A DNA stretch of 40,996 nt from Sphingobacteriia bacterium (GCA_004294135.1 RDZY01000028.1:1-40996); one strand, 5' to 3'. Counted from the stretch's first letter, positions 16,725-26,086 are shown. Notes: generated from the sequence alone by a model not told the origin. Translations and numbers: made by a program.

Positions 16725-17288
16725 ATGCGCAATCAAAGATTAGCAGACCGTTATGCCAAAAGCTTAGTTGATTTTTCTATTGAAAAGAATCAACTAGACG
16801 CAGTGCGTGCTGATATGCAATACGTTCAAGCACTTTGCAAGGCAAGCAAAGATTTTGTAAACGTATTAAGGAGTCCCGTTATTAAAGCCGATCAAAAAGA
16901 AAAAATATTGCAAGCAGTTACTGCCGGAAAAGTTTCTGAGCTTACCGCAGCTTTTAATAACCTGCTGGTGAAAAAAGGAAGGGAGATGGATCTTCCAGAA
17001 ATTGCAACTGCTTTTATCAGTCAATACAATACACTTAAAGGCATACACTGTGTTAAATTAACAACGGCTATTCCTATTTCCGATGAACTAAAAAAATCAA
17101 TTCAATTAAAAGTACAAACTGAGAATGGCTTTGGTACGGTTGAATTAGAGACGGTAATCAATGAAAAATTGATAGGAGGCTTTGTACTTGATTTTGATCA
17201 TAAACAAGTGGATGCGAGTGTTGCACGTGATCTTCGTGAAATTAAAAAGCAGTTTGAACAAAATCATTATATACCCAGTATTAGATAA
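16725..17288 (+). CDS. atpH: ATP synthase F1 subunit delta
   Basis: 187 residues linking the peripheral stalk to the alpha3beta3 head. N-terminal helical bundle beginning LADRYAKSLVDFSIE, then the conserved C-terminal stretch IGGFVLDFDHKQVDASVARDL (split by family residues G and D). Spacing of 3 bases to atpF and 36 to atpA supports one operon. Confidence 0.94.
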   Translation: MRNQRLADRYAKSLVDFSIEKNQLDAVRADMQYVQALCKASKDFVNVLRSPVIKADQKEKILQAVTAGKVSELTAAFNNLLVKKGREMDLPEIATAFISQYNTLKGIHCVKLTTAIPISDELKKSIQLKVQTENGFGTVELETVINEKLIGGFVLDFDHKQVDASVARDLREIKKQFEQNHYIPSIR

Positions 17289-17324
17289 TAAATACAATCA
17301 CAAACATTTTTAAAAGTATAAACA

Positions 17325-18905
17325 ATGGTAGATATTAAACCGGATGAAATATCAGCGATACTGAGACAACAACTCAGCAATTTTAACACTTCTGCTGACT
17401 TAGAAGAAGTAGGTACTGTATTGCAAGTGGGTGATGGTATTGCACGCGTTTATGGACTAAACGGCGTGAGAAGTGGGGAGCTGGTTGTATTTGAAAACGG
17501 CGTGAAAGCCATTGCATTGAATTTAGAAGAAGACAATGTTGGTGTAGTATTGATGGGAGAAAGTGGTACCATTAAAGAAGGTGATACAGTAAAAAGGACG
17601 GGACAAATTGCTTCTATTAAAGTAGGCGAAGGTGTTGTTGGTCGGGTTATTAATACACTGGGAGAACCCATTGATGGAAAAGGACCTATTCAAGGTGAAC
17701 TATATGAAATGCCATTGGAGCGAAAAGCACCGGGTGTAATTTATCGTGAGCCAGTAAAAGAGCCATTGCAGACTGGTATCAAAGCCATTGATGCAATGAT
17801 TCCTGTTGGTCGTGGCCAGCGTGAGTTGGTAATTGGAGATCGCCAGACTGGTAAAACAGCCATCTGTGTAGATACCATCATCAACCAAAAAGAATTTTAC
17901 GATGCAGGAAAACCTGTTTATTGTATATACGTAGCAATAGGACAAAAAGCGTCTACCGTTGCGGGTGTAATGAAGACCTTGGAAGACAATGGTGCTATGG
18001 CTTTCACCACTATTGTTTGTGCTTCCGCCTCTGATCCTGCTCCTTTACAGTTCTATGCTCCATTTGCTGGTGCTGCTATTGGTGAATTTTTTAGAGATAC
18101 TGGTCGCCCTGCCCTGATTGTATTTGATGATTTATCAAAACAAGCAGTAGCATACCGTGAAGTTTCTTTGTTGTTGAGAAGACCTCCAGGCAGGGAAGCA
18201 TATCCTGGTGATGTGTTTTATTTGCACAGTCGTTTATTGGAAAGAGCTGCTAAAGTAATAGCCAATGATGATGTTGCAAAGAATATGAATGATTTGCCAG
18301 CATCTATCAAACATTTGGTGAAAGGTGGCGGATCATTAACGGCATTGCCGATCATTGAAACCCAAGCTGGTGACGTATCTGCTTATATTCCAACCAACGT
18401 AATTTCTATTACTGATGGACAAATTTTCTTGGAAGGTAATTTGTTTAATGCAGGTATTCGTCCCGCTATTAACGTAGGTATTTCTGTTAGTCGCGTGGGT
18501 GGTAATGCGCAGATTAAATCAATGAAAAAAGTAGCAGGTACTTTAAAATTAGATCAGGCATTGTACCGAGAATTAGAGGCATTTTCTAAGTTTGGTGGTG
18601 ATTTAGATGCAGCAACAAAGTCAGTAATTGACAAAGGTGCACGCAACGTAGAGATTCTTAAACAAGCACAGTACACGCCGTTCTCTGTAGAAAAGCAAGT
18701 AGCTATTATTTATTTGGGAACACAGGGCTTACTTCGTGAAGTAGCGGTGAAAAAAGTAAAAGAATTTGAAGCACATTTCTTATTAGAAATGGAGAATAAA
18801 TTACCCGATGTATTGGCAGAATTTAAAAAAGGTAATTTGCCAGAAGATGGAATTAAAAAGATGACTGAAATGGCAAAAGGGCTTGCTGCACAGTACACTA
18901 AATAA
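17325..18905 (+). CDS. atpA: ATP synthase F1 subunit alpha
   Basis: 526 residues; non-catalytic nucleotide-binding subunit of F1 that also provides the arginine finger to the beta active site. P-loop GDRQTGKT at 171-178; [11 protein letters not shown] with the arginine finger near residue 390; N-terminal barrel and C-terminal helical domain intact. Last gene of the cluster: a strong terminator follows 10 bases after its stop codon, so atpG is not co-transcribed from here, unlike the arrangement in many bacteria. Confidence 0.97.
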   Translation: MVDIKPDEISAILRQQLSNFNTSADLEEVGTVLQVGDGIARVYGLNGVRSGELVVFENGVKAIALNLEEDNVGVVLMGESGTIKEGDTVKRTGQIASIKVGEGVVGRVINTLGEPIDGKGPIQGELYEMPLERKAPGVIYREPVKEPLQTGIKAIDAMIPVGRGQRELVIGDRQTGKTAICVDTIINQKEFYDAGKPVYCIYVAIGQKASTVAGVMKTLEDNGAMAFTTIVCASASDPAPLQFYAPFAGAAIGEFFRDTGRPALIVFDDLSKQAVAYREVSLLLRRPPGREAYPGDVFYLHSRLLERAAKVIANDDVAKNMNDLPASIKHLVKGGGSLTALPIIETQAGDVSAYIPTNVISITDGQIFLEGNLFNAGIRPAINVGISVSRVGGNAQIKSMKKVAGTLKLDQALYRELEAFSKFGGDLDAATKSVIDKGARNVEILKQAQYTPFSVEKQVAIIYLGTQGLLREVAVKKVKEFEAHFLLEMENKLPDVLAEFKKGNLPEDGIKKMTEMAKGLAAQYTK

Positions 18906-18915
18906 ATAATTTTTC

Positions 18916-18946
18916 AACCCCCTTTGACTTTCAGAGGGGGTTTTTT
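18916..18946 (+). terminator. Intrinsic terminator of the ATP synthase operon
   Basis: AACCCCCTTTGA (18916-18927) pairs with TCAGAGGGGGTT (18931-18942), 12 pairs with one G-T wobble and a 3-base loop, running into a T6 tract. The rest of the gap to 19067 shows nothing further. Confidence 0.9.
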
Positions 18947-19067
18947 GTTGGAATTATTTAATTGCAGCATATTAGGTTGTAATAACTACTTCTAGTTTAT
19001 TCCATGTATTGTTTTTTGATAACGAATACACCCATTAACCCATCTTTTAGATCAACTTTTTTCTAAA

Positions 19068-19808
19068 TTACATCAGTTTAATTTTATGAGGTCTTCTAAC
19101 AATAATATCAGACCCCCTTGCTAAAAATATACTATTGGGCGGAACCGATAAATAAGGAACAAAGGATTGTCCATATAAAGAACTTATATCTGCATCAAGG
19201 GTATAAGAAGTTACTGGATATACTTCCCACCGTTGGTGTTCTACACCATATTCTATTAAAGTGGTTTGATTGAGTTGATTATATCCCCAGTAATGTTCAA
19301 AAATAAATTCTTCTTCACTGTTGGGTAAAATGGGTTGTAATGTGTTGATTGCTTTTACTGAAAGACTATTCAATTTGTGCTGCTGCTTCCATTGATATTC
19401 AACTTGTAAATATTGATCTTCAATATGTATTTTATGACGCATGGGCATGGTGCTATAATGTTCATTGTATAAGCTATTGGCCATTTTGGTAATGATGAAT
19501 TTTGGAACGATTTCACTGATAAACGCAACTCCTCTTTTCCATTGTTTGCCATCGAAATATTTTATGTAAAATCGATAGTTAACTTCTTCAAAATTGGAAT
19601 GCGAAGGCCATTTCACCCCCAAAACTTTTGTTTGATTGAATAAAAAGCCCACAATACTTGCCATTGCTTTCCCTTGAAAAAGATCTAATTGGGTGCCTTT
19701 TGGTAAGTATGGTAATAATAAATGCTCTGGTAAAGCATAATTCAGCATCACTAAATATTCCCACTTAGCGGTTAGAAATATTTGCCTTTTAGATGATAAC
19801 GTATTCAT
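19068..19808 (-). CDS. DUF2071-family protein (YqjF-like)
   Basis: 246 residues from ATG at 19808; an upstream TTG (19832) in the same frame is less likely. The opening FLTAKWEYLVMLNYALPEHLLLPYLPKGTQLD, with the tryptophan early and the LPxGxxLD motif, followed by ASIVGFLF and VNYRFYIKY, matches the acetoacetate-decarboxylase-like DUF2071 proteins, whose biochemical role is not established. No signal peptide. Isolated minus-strand gene between the ATP synthase terminator and the divergent TonB receptor gene. Confidence 0.75.
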   Translation of the reverse strand: MNTLSSKRQIFLTAKWEYLVMLNYALPEHLLLPYLPKGTQLDLFQGKAMASIVGFLFNQTKVLGVKWPSHSNFEEVNYRFYIKYFDGKQWKRGVAFISEIVPKFIITKMANSLYNEHYSTMPMRHKIHIEDQYLQVEYQWKQQHKLNSLSVKAINTLQPILPNSEEEFIFEHYWGYNQLNQTTLIEYGVEHQRWEVYPVTSYTLDADISSLYGQSFVPYLSVPPNSIFLARGSDIIVRRPHKIKLM

Positions 19809-19871
19809 AATCAATAGTATAACAGATTTCAAGTGATTTTGTTAGGCGGGAAAGAAAATTTATAAAATAAT

Positions 19872-19902
19872 TTGGTTTATAAAATAAACTACTCTATGTT
19901 TG
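19872..19902 (+). promoter_or_regulatory. Promoter of the TonB-dependent receptor gene
   Basis: TTG at 19872-19874, 20-base spacer, then TATGTTTG at 19895-19902: a good match to the Bacteroidota TTG-N19-TAnnTTTG promoter. The ATG is 20 bases further on. Confidence 0.7.
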
Positions 19903-19921
19903 TGCAATCAAAGCAATTCGT

Positions 19922-22162
19922 ATGAAGTTTATAGCAATTTTTTTAAGCAGTATCATTTTATCAGCCTCTTTGAACGCTCAAGTTCGTGTGATGGGCTCTG
20001 TTAAAGACAATAGGGGTAGAATTTTGGCTGGTGCCAGCATTACCTTAAAAGGTACTTATGATGGAACCACTTCCGATTCAGTAGGTCGCTTTTCTTTTAA
20101 GACCTTCGAAAAAGGTGCTTTTGTATTGGTGGCCAATAATATTGGTAATAAAATTGTTGAAATGCCCATCACCATTGCTGGCGATACAGTTACAGTAGAT
20201 TTCTCTTTAAAAGAAGAAATTAATGAATTAAAAGCCGTTGTAATTACTGCTGGTTCTTATGAAGCAAGTGATAAGAAAAAAGGTACCGTTTTAAAAGCCT
20301 TAGATATAGCCACTACCGCTGGCGCAAACGCCGATATTTCTGCAACCATTCAAACACTTCCTGGTGCGCAAAAAGTAGGGGAGCAAGAAGGTTTGTTTAT
20401 TCGTGGTGGTGGTGCTGAAGAAGCCAAGATTATTATTGATGGTACGGTAGTGAATAATTTTTTCTACAGCTCTGTTCCAGGTATTTCACAACGGGGTAGA
20501 TTCTCTCCATTTTTGTTCAGCGGCACAGCTTTTAGTAGCGGTGGTTATTCTGCCGTTTACGGTCAAGCTTTAAGTAGTATTTTAAGCTTAGAAAGTATTG
20601 ATATCCCCGATAGAAGTGAAGTGCAGATTGGTCTCTCACCTATTTTTCTAAGTGCTGGTCTTCAACAGGTTTCAAAGGATAAAAGAAAAAGTTATGGTTT
20701 CAGTTATAACTGGGTAAACCTGACTCTTTATCAAAAATTAGTACCACAAGCTCCCGACTTTTTTAGAGCGCCTGATTTTCATACAGCGGATGCAAATTTT
20801 AGAATCAAGACCAAGAAAAATGGGATGTTTAAAATCTATGCTTATTTTAACTCAGGAGATTTAGCGGTTCGTACTCCCTCATTGGATAGTAATGGATTGA
20901 AAAATGCTTTCTCACTCAACAACCAAAATTTATTTACCAATATTAGTTACCGACAATTTCTGGGTAGGGGATGGAAAATAAATACTGTTGCTAGTATCAG
21001 TTACAATAAAGATAAAATTGGAAGCGAAATACAAAATCAACAAAACCAAAAAGCGGGCAGGTCAAATATTCCTGCAATTGATAATGCATCTTTTAATATT
21101 AATGCACGCCAGTGGATGGTTCAGGCTAGGGTTGTATTGGATAAAAAATTTGGAGCATTGAATACTTTTCGATTTGGTACTGAACTCTGGAACAACAGTG
21201 ATAGCAGTACTTACAGCGCTTCCTTTGGTGTATTTCCCTCCAAGGTGAATGATTTTTATCAAGCAATTTTTTCAGAAAGTGATTTGTATATTACCAATGA
21301 TCTTGCTTTTCGTCCCGGTGTTAGAATGGAACACAGCGGGTTGCTGAACAAATGGAATATTGCGCCTAGGGCTGCGCTCTCTTATAAATTGAGTAAGAAT
21401 AGTCAACTTACAGCTGACTATGGCATGTTCTATCAAACGCCAGAGCGCAGGTTTCTGAGCAATAATGCCAACTTCGATTTTCTTCGAGCCGATCACTATA
21501 TACTTACCTATCAACATATATCTTCTAATTATACTTTTCGTACACAAATATTTTATAAAGATTATGTAAGCTTACTTAAAACCGATAGAAGTATTACCAA
21601 TGCCATCAGCAATAATGGTGGTGGTTTTGCAAAAGGAATTGAAGTGTTTTGGAGAGATCGTAAAACGTTTAAAAACTTTGATTATTGGATCAGCTATTCT
21701 TACCTAGATACCAAAAGAGATTACAATAATTATCCCATCATGGCACAACCAACTTTTGCAGCCAATCACAGCGGTAGTATTGTATTGAAGAAGTTCTGGG
21801 TGAAAAAAATGTTTGGTGTGAACTGGAGTTGGAACTGGAGTACAGGAAGACCTTTTTACAATCCAAATAAACCTGGCACTGAATTTTTATCGGATAGAAC
21901 CATCGGATTTAGCAGTAATAATTTCAGCTTAAATTGGTTGCCTAAAATTGGAAAGTCTAATACAGTAGTAGTGTTGGGAATTAATAATGTGTTCAATGAG
22001 TTGCAAATTTTTGGATACAATTACAGCAATCGATTGAGGGATAATAACAACCAATTGATTCGTGCTGAAGTGAATCCTCCAGCCCCAAGAAACTTTTTTC
22101 TCGGAATATTTATGAGCTGGGGTGTTGATAGAACACTACAGAATATTAATGGGAATTTGTAG
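19922..22162 (+). CDS. TonB-dependent outer-membrane receptor with carboxypeptidase-regulatory-like domain
   Basis: 746 residues. Signal peptide ending LNAQ (about 20), a CarboxypepD_reg-like/CNA-B domain (about 22-105, VMGSVKDNRGRILAGASITLKG), a plug (about 120-240, with IQTLPGAQKVGEQEGLFIRGGG and AVYGQALSSILSLES), then a 22-strand-type barrel to the end (FFLGIFMSWGVD). It should import a scarce nutrient or siderophore using TonB energy. No SusD partner, glycosidase or FecI/FecR regulator is adjacent, so the ligand cannot be named and a polysaccharide locus is unlikely. Confidence 0.9.
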   Translation: MKFIAIFLSSIILSASLNAQVRVMGSVKDNRGRILAGASITLKGTYDGTTSDSVGRFSFKTFEKGAFVLVANNIGNKIVEMPITIAGDTVTVDFSLKEEINELKAVVITAGSYEASDKKKGTVLKALDIATTAGANADISATIQTLPGAQKVGEQEGLFIRGGGAEEAKIIIDGTVVNNFFYSSVPGISQRGRFSPFLFSGTAFSSGGYSAVYGQALSSILSLESIDIPDRSEVQIGLSPIFLSAGLQQVSKDKRKSYGFSYNWVNLTLYQKLVPQAPDFFRAPDFHTADANFRIKTKKNGMFKIYAYFNSGDLAVRTPSLDSNGLKNAFSLNNQNLFTNISYRQFLGRGWKINTVASISYNKDKIGSEIQNQQNQKAGRSNIPAIDNASFNINARQWMVQARVVLDKKFGALNTFRFGTELWNNSDSSTYSASFGVFPSKVNDFYQAIFSESDLYITNDLAFRPGVRMEHSGLLNKWNIAPRAALSYKLSKNSQLTADYGMFYQTPERRFLSNNANFDFLRADHYILTYQHISSNYTFRTQIFYKDYVSLLKTDRSITNAISNNGGGFAKGIEVFWRDRKTFKNFDYWISYSYLDTKRDYNNYPIMAQPTFAANHSGSIVLKKFWVKKMFGVNWSWNWSTGRPFYNPNKPGTEFLSDRTIGFSSNNFSLNWLPKIGKSNTVVVLGINNVFNELQIFGYNYSNRLRDNNNQLIRAEVNPPAPRNFFLGIFMSWGVDRTLQNINGNL

Positions 22163-22166
22163 ATAG

Positions 22167-22187
22167 ACGGTACACGGTGAACGGTGG
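22167..22187 (+). repeat. Short heptamer repeat, three copies of ACGGTnn
   Basis: ACGGT occurs at 22167, 22174 and 22181, exactly 7 bases apart, with a fourth ACGG nine bases past the last copy (22195). It starts just after the stop codon of the TonB receptor gene. A related GACGGT lies at 25086-25091. Such heptamers just beyond genes occur in some Bacteroidota genomes. Confidence 0.5.
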
Positions 22188-22234
22188 GAAGAAGACGGAT
22201 TTTAAAAAATTGTAAACCAGTAAATTTAAATAAT

Positions 22235-22510
22235 ATGCAAAATGATCAACAACGCGATGAAAGACTCTGGAAATTGGCCAAAGAAAGGGTTGCATTCAAA
22301 TGGAGTTTTGCCAGCTATATTTTTGTCAACACTTTCCTTGTAGGTGTATGGTTCTTCACTACTGGGCCAAGCCATTATTTCTGGCCCATCTGGCCCATAC
22401 TGGGCTGGGGTTTGGGAGTAGGATTGCACTATGCCAGAGCGTATTATGGCAACGATGTTTTTTCTGCTGAGAACGAATATGAATCACTCAAAAAGAAAAA
22501 TAATTTATAA
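22235..22510 (+). CDS. 2TM-domain protein, copy 1
   Basis: 91 residues from ATG at 22235 (a longer in-frame start at 22184 would begin within the heptamer repeat). Pattern: charged N-terminus LWKLAKERVAFKWSFASYIFVNTFLVGVWFF (two halves), a W/P-rich turn (FWPIWPILGWGLG), a second helix and a charged tail SAENEYESLKKK. This is the Bacteroidota 2TM domain, often fused to LytS-type kinases but here free-standing. The next gene is a paralogue. Function unknown; probably membrane-embedded. Confidence 0.85.
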   Translation: MQNDQQRDERLWKLAKERVAFKWSFASYIFVNTFLVGVWFFTTGPSHYFWPIWPILGWGLGVGLHYARAYYGNDVFSAENEYESLKKKNNL

Positions 22511-22527
22511 AATTAAAATTAATTCAA

Positions 22528-22815
22528 ATGGAAACTAAAGATGAACTGCTTTGGAACCTCGCCAAAAAAAGAGCGAAGTTTAAAAAAAGGTTGCTCAACT
22601 ATATTTTGATAAACACCTTCTTATGGGGCGTATGGTTTTTTTCAGAAAGCAATTATAAAGATGATCTTCCTTTTCCTTGGCCTGTATGGGTGATGCTTTT
22701 CTGGGGAATCGGACTGCTATTTGAAGGCTTGGATGCCTACGTGTACGATTCCAAAGATTCTGTTGAAAATGAGTACAATAAATTAAAAGAAAAACAAGAA
22801 AAATTTAATCAATAA
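22528..22815 (+). CDS. 2TM-domain protein, copy 2
   Basis: 95 residues, same layout as the preceding gene: LLWNLAKKRAKFKKRLLNY, first helix, W-rich turn (FPWPVWVMLFWGIGL), second helix, and tail SVENEYNKLKEKQEK. The two share the W-LAK-RxxFK-F and ENEY-LK motifs, so they come from a tandem duplication. It follows copy 1 by 17 bases and is co-transcribed with it and with the secreted protein downstream. Confidence 0.85.
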   Translation: METKDELLWNLAKKRAKFKKRLLNYILINTFLWGVWFFSESNYKDDLPFPWPVWVMLFWGIGLLFEGLDAYVYDSKDSVENEYNKLKEKQEKFNQ

Positions 22816-22848
22816 CCATCAATCAGTAAAAATTAAAAACCTTAAAAC

Positions 22849-23478
22849 ATGAAAAAATTATTCGTAGTCGCCTTTTTATTCCTCAGCGGAATATTAACTG
22901 CACAATCCAAATTTGAAGGAGCCATGCAAAATGGATTAACCCAAATGAGCCAAGCCAAATCTGGTGAAGATATGGCAGCAACATCTGCATTTTTTGAAAG
23001 AGTGGGAGATGCTGAAAAAGATAAATGGTTACCTTATTACTATGCAGCAAGAACCTATGTATTATCTGCTTGGATGACGCCTAAATCAGATAAAGACAAA
23101 GCTGCTGAGAAAGCCAAAGAATTAATTGCCAAAGCAGAATCAATTGATAAAAATAATTCTGAAATATTTTGTCTCAAACAAACCGTAGCTGTAATGCAAC
23201 TTACTGTAGATGCAATGAGTAGATGGCAGACTTATGGTGCTGTAGCCGCAGAAGCCATTGCAAGAGCAAAAGCTGCTGATCCTAAAAATCCTCGTCCCTA
23301 TTTGTTGGAGGGGCAATATCAAATAAATGTACCAGAAGCTTTTGGAGGTGGTAAAACAGTTGCAAAAAAATTATTAGAGAAGTCAATTTCGCTCTACGAA
23401 ACTTTTCAACCCGCTTCTCCTTTTCATCCAAATTGGGGTAAAGAAGATGCGGTTAAATTATTGGCTGCTTGTCAATAA
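22849..23478 (+). CDS. Secreted helical (TPR-like) protein
   Basis: 209 residues. Signal peptide ending LTAQ (about 19), then alpha-helical repeats (YYYAARTYVLSAW, KAAEKAKELIAKAESIDKNNSEIFCLK, RPYLLEGQYQINVPEAFGGGK) typical of short TPR-like periplasmic proteins. The same style of protein commonly follows 2TM genes in Bacteroidota. It ends the small operon: a strong hairpin follows 14 bases after the stop codon. Role unknown. Confidence 0.75.
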   Translation: MKKLFVVAFLFLSGILTAQSKFEGAMQNGLTQMSQAKSGEDMAATSAFFERVGDAEKDKWLPYYYAARTYVLSAWMTPKSDKDKAAEKAKELIAKAESIDKNNSEIFCLKQTVAVMQLTVDAMSRWQTYGAVAAEAIARAKAADPKNPRPYLLEGQYQINVPEAFGGGKTVAKKLLEKSISLYETFQPASPFHPNWGKEDAVKLLAACQ

Positions 23479-23492
23479 ATAAATAAGTTACT

Positions 23493-23527
23493 TAACCCCG
23501 CATTCATTTGCGGGGTTATCTTTATTA
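23493..23527 (+). terminator. Intrinsic terminator
   Basis: TAACCCCGCA (23493-23502) pairs perfectly with TGCGGGGTTA (23509-23518), loop TTCATT, followed by TCTTTATT. It separates the 2TM operon from the membrane-protein pair that starts at 23538. Confidence 0.8.
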
Positions 23528-23537
23528 AATATCAATC

Positions 23538-24128
23538 ATGGAAAAAGAAGAAAATTTCTCTGCTCAACACAGCTTACAATTAATTGAAAACATGATTAAT
23601 AAAGCACAGAATCGAATGTCTGATAACGGCACTTTGTATTTATTGTGGGGCTGGGTAGTGCTTATTTGTTCCAGTGGGCAGTATTTGCTGATGCAATTTT
23701 TTGCTTCATCCAAAACAGGCTATATCTGGTTATTAACCATTATTGCGGGATTGGTTCAAATTATTTATCTCAGTAAACAGAAAAAAGGGGCTGTTGTAAA
23801 GACTTATACCGATGAGATCATCAACTATATTTGGGTCAGCTTTGGAATTTGTATGGGAATTGCAACTTTTATTATGACTAATCTTGGTAGCTGGGTAGTT
23901 TTGTACTCTTTTGTACTACTCTTTTATGGAGTACCTACTTTTCTCTCTGGCATTGCAATGCGCTTTAAACCATTGGTGATAGGTGGAATTATTTGTTGGT
24001 GTTTATCTATTATCTCTACTTTTATTCAGCAAAAAGAAATTCTATTACTGCTTTCAATTGCCGTGCTGAGTGCTTGGATTATTCCAGGGTATCTCTTAAG
24101 AAAAAAATTTAAATCTGCCCATATATGA
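23538..24128 (+). CDS. Membrane protein of unknown function, paralogue A
   Basis: 196 residues. A soluble N-terminal helix (SLQLIENMINKAQNRMSDNGTLYLLWGW) leads into about five membrane helices and ends in PGYLLRKKF. The next gene encodes a paralogue with the same start (LQLI-NMI-KA-G-LLWG) and end (IPGIILRRK). The stop codon overlaps the next start (ATGA). No catalytic residues recognised. Because a winged-helix regulator closes the operon, these proteins may be membrane sensors or sequestering partners; that is inference. Confidence 0.75.
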   Translation: MEKEENFSAQHSLQLIENMINKAQNRMSDNGTLYLLWGWVVLICSSGQYLLMQFFASSKTGYIWLLTIIAGLVQIIYLSKQKKGAVVKTYTDEIINYIWVSFGICMGIATFIMTNLGSWVVLYSFVLLFYGVPTFLSGIAMRFKPLVIGGIICWCLSIISTFIQQKEILLLLSIAVLSAWIIPGYLLRKKFKSAHI

Positions 24129-24811
24129 GTGAAGATAAAAAGTTGACTGAACTAGAAAGTCTGCAACTAATTACCAATATGATTCAGAAGGCCAAAGGCG
24201 GCTACCACGAAACTGGTATTGGATCACTGCTTTGGGGTGCTGTAGTGGGTATTGCCTCCTTTGTAACTTATTTAAGAATTGAATATGGGCTTGAATTGGG
24301 TTTTGATATATGGCTGATTGTATTGGCCGCTATTATTCCTCAAATATTTATTTCTACTCGCGCAAAAAAGCAAGCCAAAGTAAAACAATATGAAGATGAT
24401 ATGGTGAATGCTGTTTGGCTGGTTTACGGGCTTACCATTTTTGGGTTTAGCTTTTATCAACTAATAGTTCCAGGCGTTACCAAACAAATTATTTTGGAAG
24501 AGGGGTGGACCATGATGAAACACTTTTCAAACGGAGCCAAACCCGATGAATTAATAACTCCTTTTACTCCCAGTTTTTATTCGGTATATATTCTCGTGTA
24601 TGCGTTTCCTACTATGGTTACTGGTATGGTAAAGAAATTCAAACCCATGATTTTTGGGGCCATTATTACGTATATTTTATTCATTGTTTCTTGTTTTACC
24701 AAATCAGGAATGGATATGTTATTGGGCACATTTGCCGCCCTATTTTGTTGGTTTATTCCAGGTATTATTTTAAGAAGAAAATACTTAGCACAACGCAGCG
24801 CAAATGTTTAA
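24125..24811 (+). CDS. Membrane protein of unknown function, paralogue B
   Basis: 228 residues, paralogous to the preceding gene but with a 30-residue extra loop around 140-165 (EEGWTMMKHFSNGAKPDEL). Begins SEDKKLTELESLQLITNMIQKAKGG and has about five membrane helices. Overlaps both neighbours (4 bases upstream, 8 bases with the regulator downstream), so translation of the three genes is coupled. Confidence 0.75.
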   Translation: MSEDKKLTELESLQLITNMIQKAKGGYHETGIGSLLWGAVVGIASFVTYLRIEYGLELGFDIWLIVLAAIIPQIFISTRAKKQAKVKQYEDDMVNAVWLVYGLTIFGFSFYQLIVPGVTKQIILEEGWTMMKHFSNGAKPDELITPFTPSFYSVYILVYAFPTMVTGMVKKFKPMIFGAIITYILFIVSCFTKSGMDMLLGTFAALFCWFIPGIILRRKYLAQRSANV

Positions 24812-25100
24812 AGAACTAGATCCCATATTACATTCACAACTCAGACTGGCAGTGATGAGCTTACTCATTAGTGTGAAGGAAGCTGAATTTACCTTTATTA
24901 GGGAGAAGACCAATTCCACTGCGGGCAACCTAAGCGTGCAGGTACAAAAACTGAAGGATGTGGGCTATATAGATGTGGCAAAACAGTTTAAAGATAATTA
25001 TCCTCAAACCACTTGCAAGATTACGGCTGCTGGCATAGCCGCTTTTGATGCCTATGTTCAGGCATTGCAGCAGTACTTATCGGTAGACGGTGTTAGGTAG
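24804..25100 (+). CDS. Winged-helix transcriptional regulator (HTH_34/MarR-ArsR-like)
   Basis: 98 residues, a single winged-helix domain: LDPILHSQLRLAVMSLL (helix 1), EAEFTFIREKTNSTAGNLSVQVQKLKDVGYI (helices 2 and 3, recognition segment TAGNLSVQVQKL), and the wing YPQTTCKITAAG. This is the small Bacteroidota transcriptional regulator type that typically sits next to 4-5-helix membrane proteins. It overlaps the preceding gene by 8 bases. DNA target unknown; self-regulation is plausible but no operator was seen. Confidence 0.85.
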   Translation: MFKELDPILHSQLRLAVMSLLISVKEAEFTFIREKTNSTAGNLSVQVQKLKDVGYIDVAKQFKDNYPQTTCKITAAGIAAFDAYVQALQQYLSVDGVR

Positions 25101-25107
25101 ACTTTAC

Positions 25108-25135
25108 TTGGTTCCAACCTTTTCCCTAGTTTTAC
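25108..25135 (+). promoter_or_regulatory. Probable promoter of the ABC transporter genes
   Basis: TTG at 25108-25110, 17-base spacer, then TAGTTTTA at 25128-25135, one mismatch from TAnnTTTG. The ABC ATPase ATG follows 16 bases later. Confidence 0.45.
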
Positions 25136-25150
25136 TGTTATATAAAATGC

Positions 25151-26086
25151 ATGCAATCAATTATTAAAGTAACGGCACTCACCAAGCAATTCAACAACCT
25201 CACTGCGGTTAATGATCTTTCCTTTTCTGTACAAGATGGTGATGTGTACGGTTTTTTAGGCCAGAATGGTGCTGGCAAGAGCACCACCATCCGAATGTTG
25301 CTTACACTAATAACGCCTACCAGTGGTACTATTGAAATTTTTGGCTACCCCCTTTCCACACACCGACGCGATATTCTTCAACAAGTGGGGGCTGTAATTG
25401 AAAAGCCCGATGTATATAAATACCTCTCTGCTTACGATAATTTAAAACTCTTTGCCAAATTGAGTGGTATGAAACCTACCCATCAATTATTAATGGATCA
25501 ATTAGAAATGGTAGGCCTTGCCAACCGTGCAAAAGATACGGTAAAGACTTTTTCACAAGGCATGAAACAAAGGTTGGGTATTGCCATTGCACTGGTTCAT
25601 GATCCCCAATTAATTATGTTAGATGAACCTACCAATGGATTAGATCCACAAGGTATTGCAGATATCAGAAATCTTATTTTAAGGCTTTCATGCGAAAGAA
25701 AAAAAACGGTGATCGTTTCTTCTCACTTACTATATGAAATAGAACAGATAGCAAGTAGAATGCTTATTATAGATAAAGGCAAGAAATTAGTGGAAGGTGC
25801 TGCAACTGAATTATTTGATACTTCACAAACCATTCTTCAGTTGATGACCGCAGATAACCATACTGCAATAGAAAAAATAAATCAAACTGCATGGGCTAAA
25901 CAATTGCTGCCCGTTAGAGATGGGAATATTATTATTTCGTTGAACAGAGATGATATTCCTTCCTTTAATCGTATGTTGGTGGAGAAAGATATATCCGTAT
26001 TTTCTTTCCAACCCCGTCATAGTCTCGAAGACTTTTTTTTACAAGTAACAGCCGGAAAACAATATGTGGACACATTTACAAGTTGA
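25151..26086 (+). CDS. ABC transporter ATP-binding protein
   Basis: 311-residue ATPase of an ABC-2 type exporter. Walker A GQNGAGKST (37-45), signature FSQGM (134-138), Walker B LIMLDEP (154-160), switch His H192 in SSHLLYE. The C-terminal 90 residues after the ATPase core resemble the regulatory tails of drug or antibiotic exporters of the CcmA/NatA group. It overlaps the permease gene by 23 bases. Substrate unknown. Confidence 0.93.
   Translation: MQSIIKVTALTKQFNNLTAVNDLSFSVQDGDVYGFLGQNGAGKSTTIRMLLTLITPTSGTIEIFGYPLSTHRRDILQQVGAVIEKPDVYKYLSAYDNLKLFAKLSGMKPTHQLLMDQLEMVGLANRAKDTVKTFSQGMKQRLGIAIALVHDPQLIMLDEPTNGLDPQGIADIRNLILRLSCERKKTVIVSSHLLYEIEQIASRMLIIDKGKKLVEGAATELFDTSQTILQLMTADNHTAIEKINQTAWAKQLLPVRDGNIIISLNRDDIPSFNRMLVEKDISVFSFQPRHSLEDFFLQVTAGKQYVDTFTS

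Noticed and set aside
18910..19067. Possible small gene or RNA after the ATP synthase terminator
   Set aside because: No open frame or tRNA-like structure seen; ordinary intergenic sequence.
19922..22162. Polysaccharide-utilisation locus
   Set aside because: TonB receptor present, but no SusD homologue, glycoside hydrolase or sugar regulator adjacent.
22167..22200. CRISPR array
   Set aside because: Three 7-base units with 2-base variable ends; no spacers or repeats of CRISPR size.
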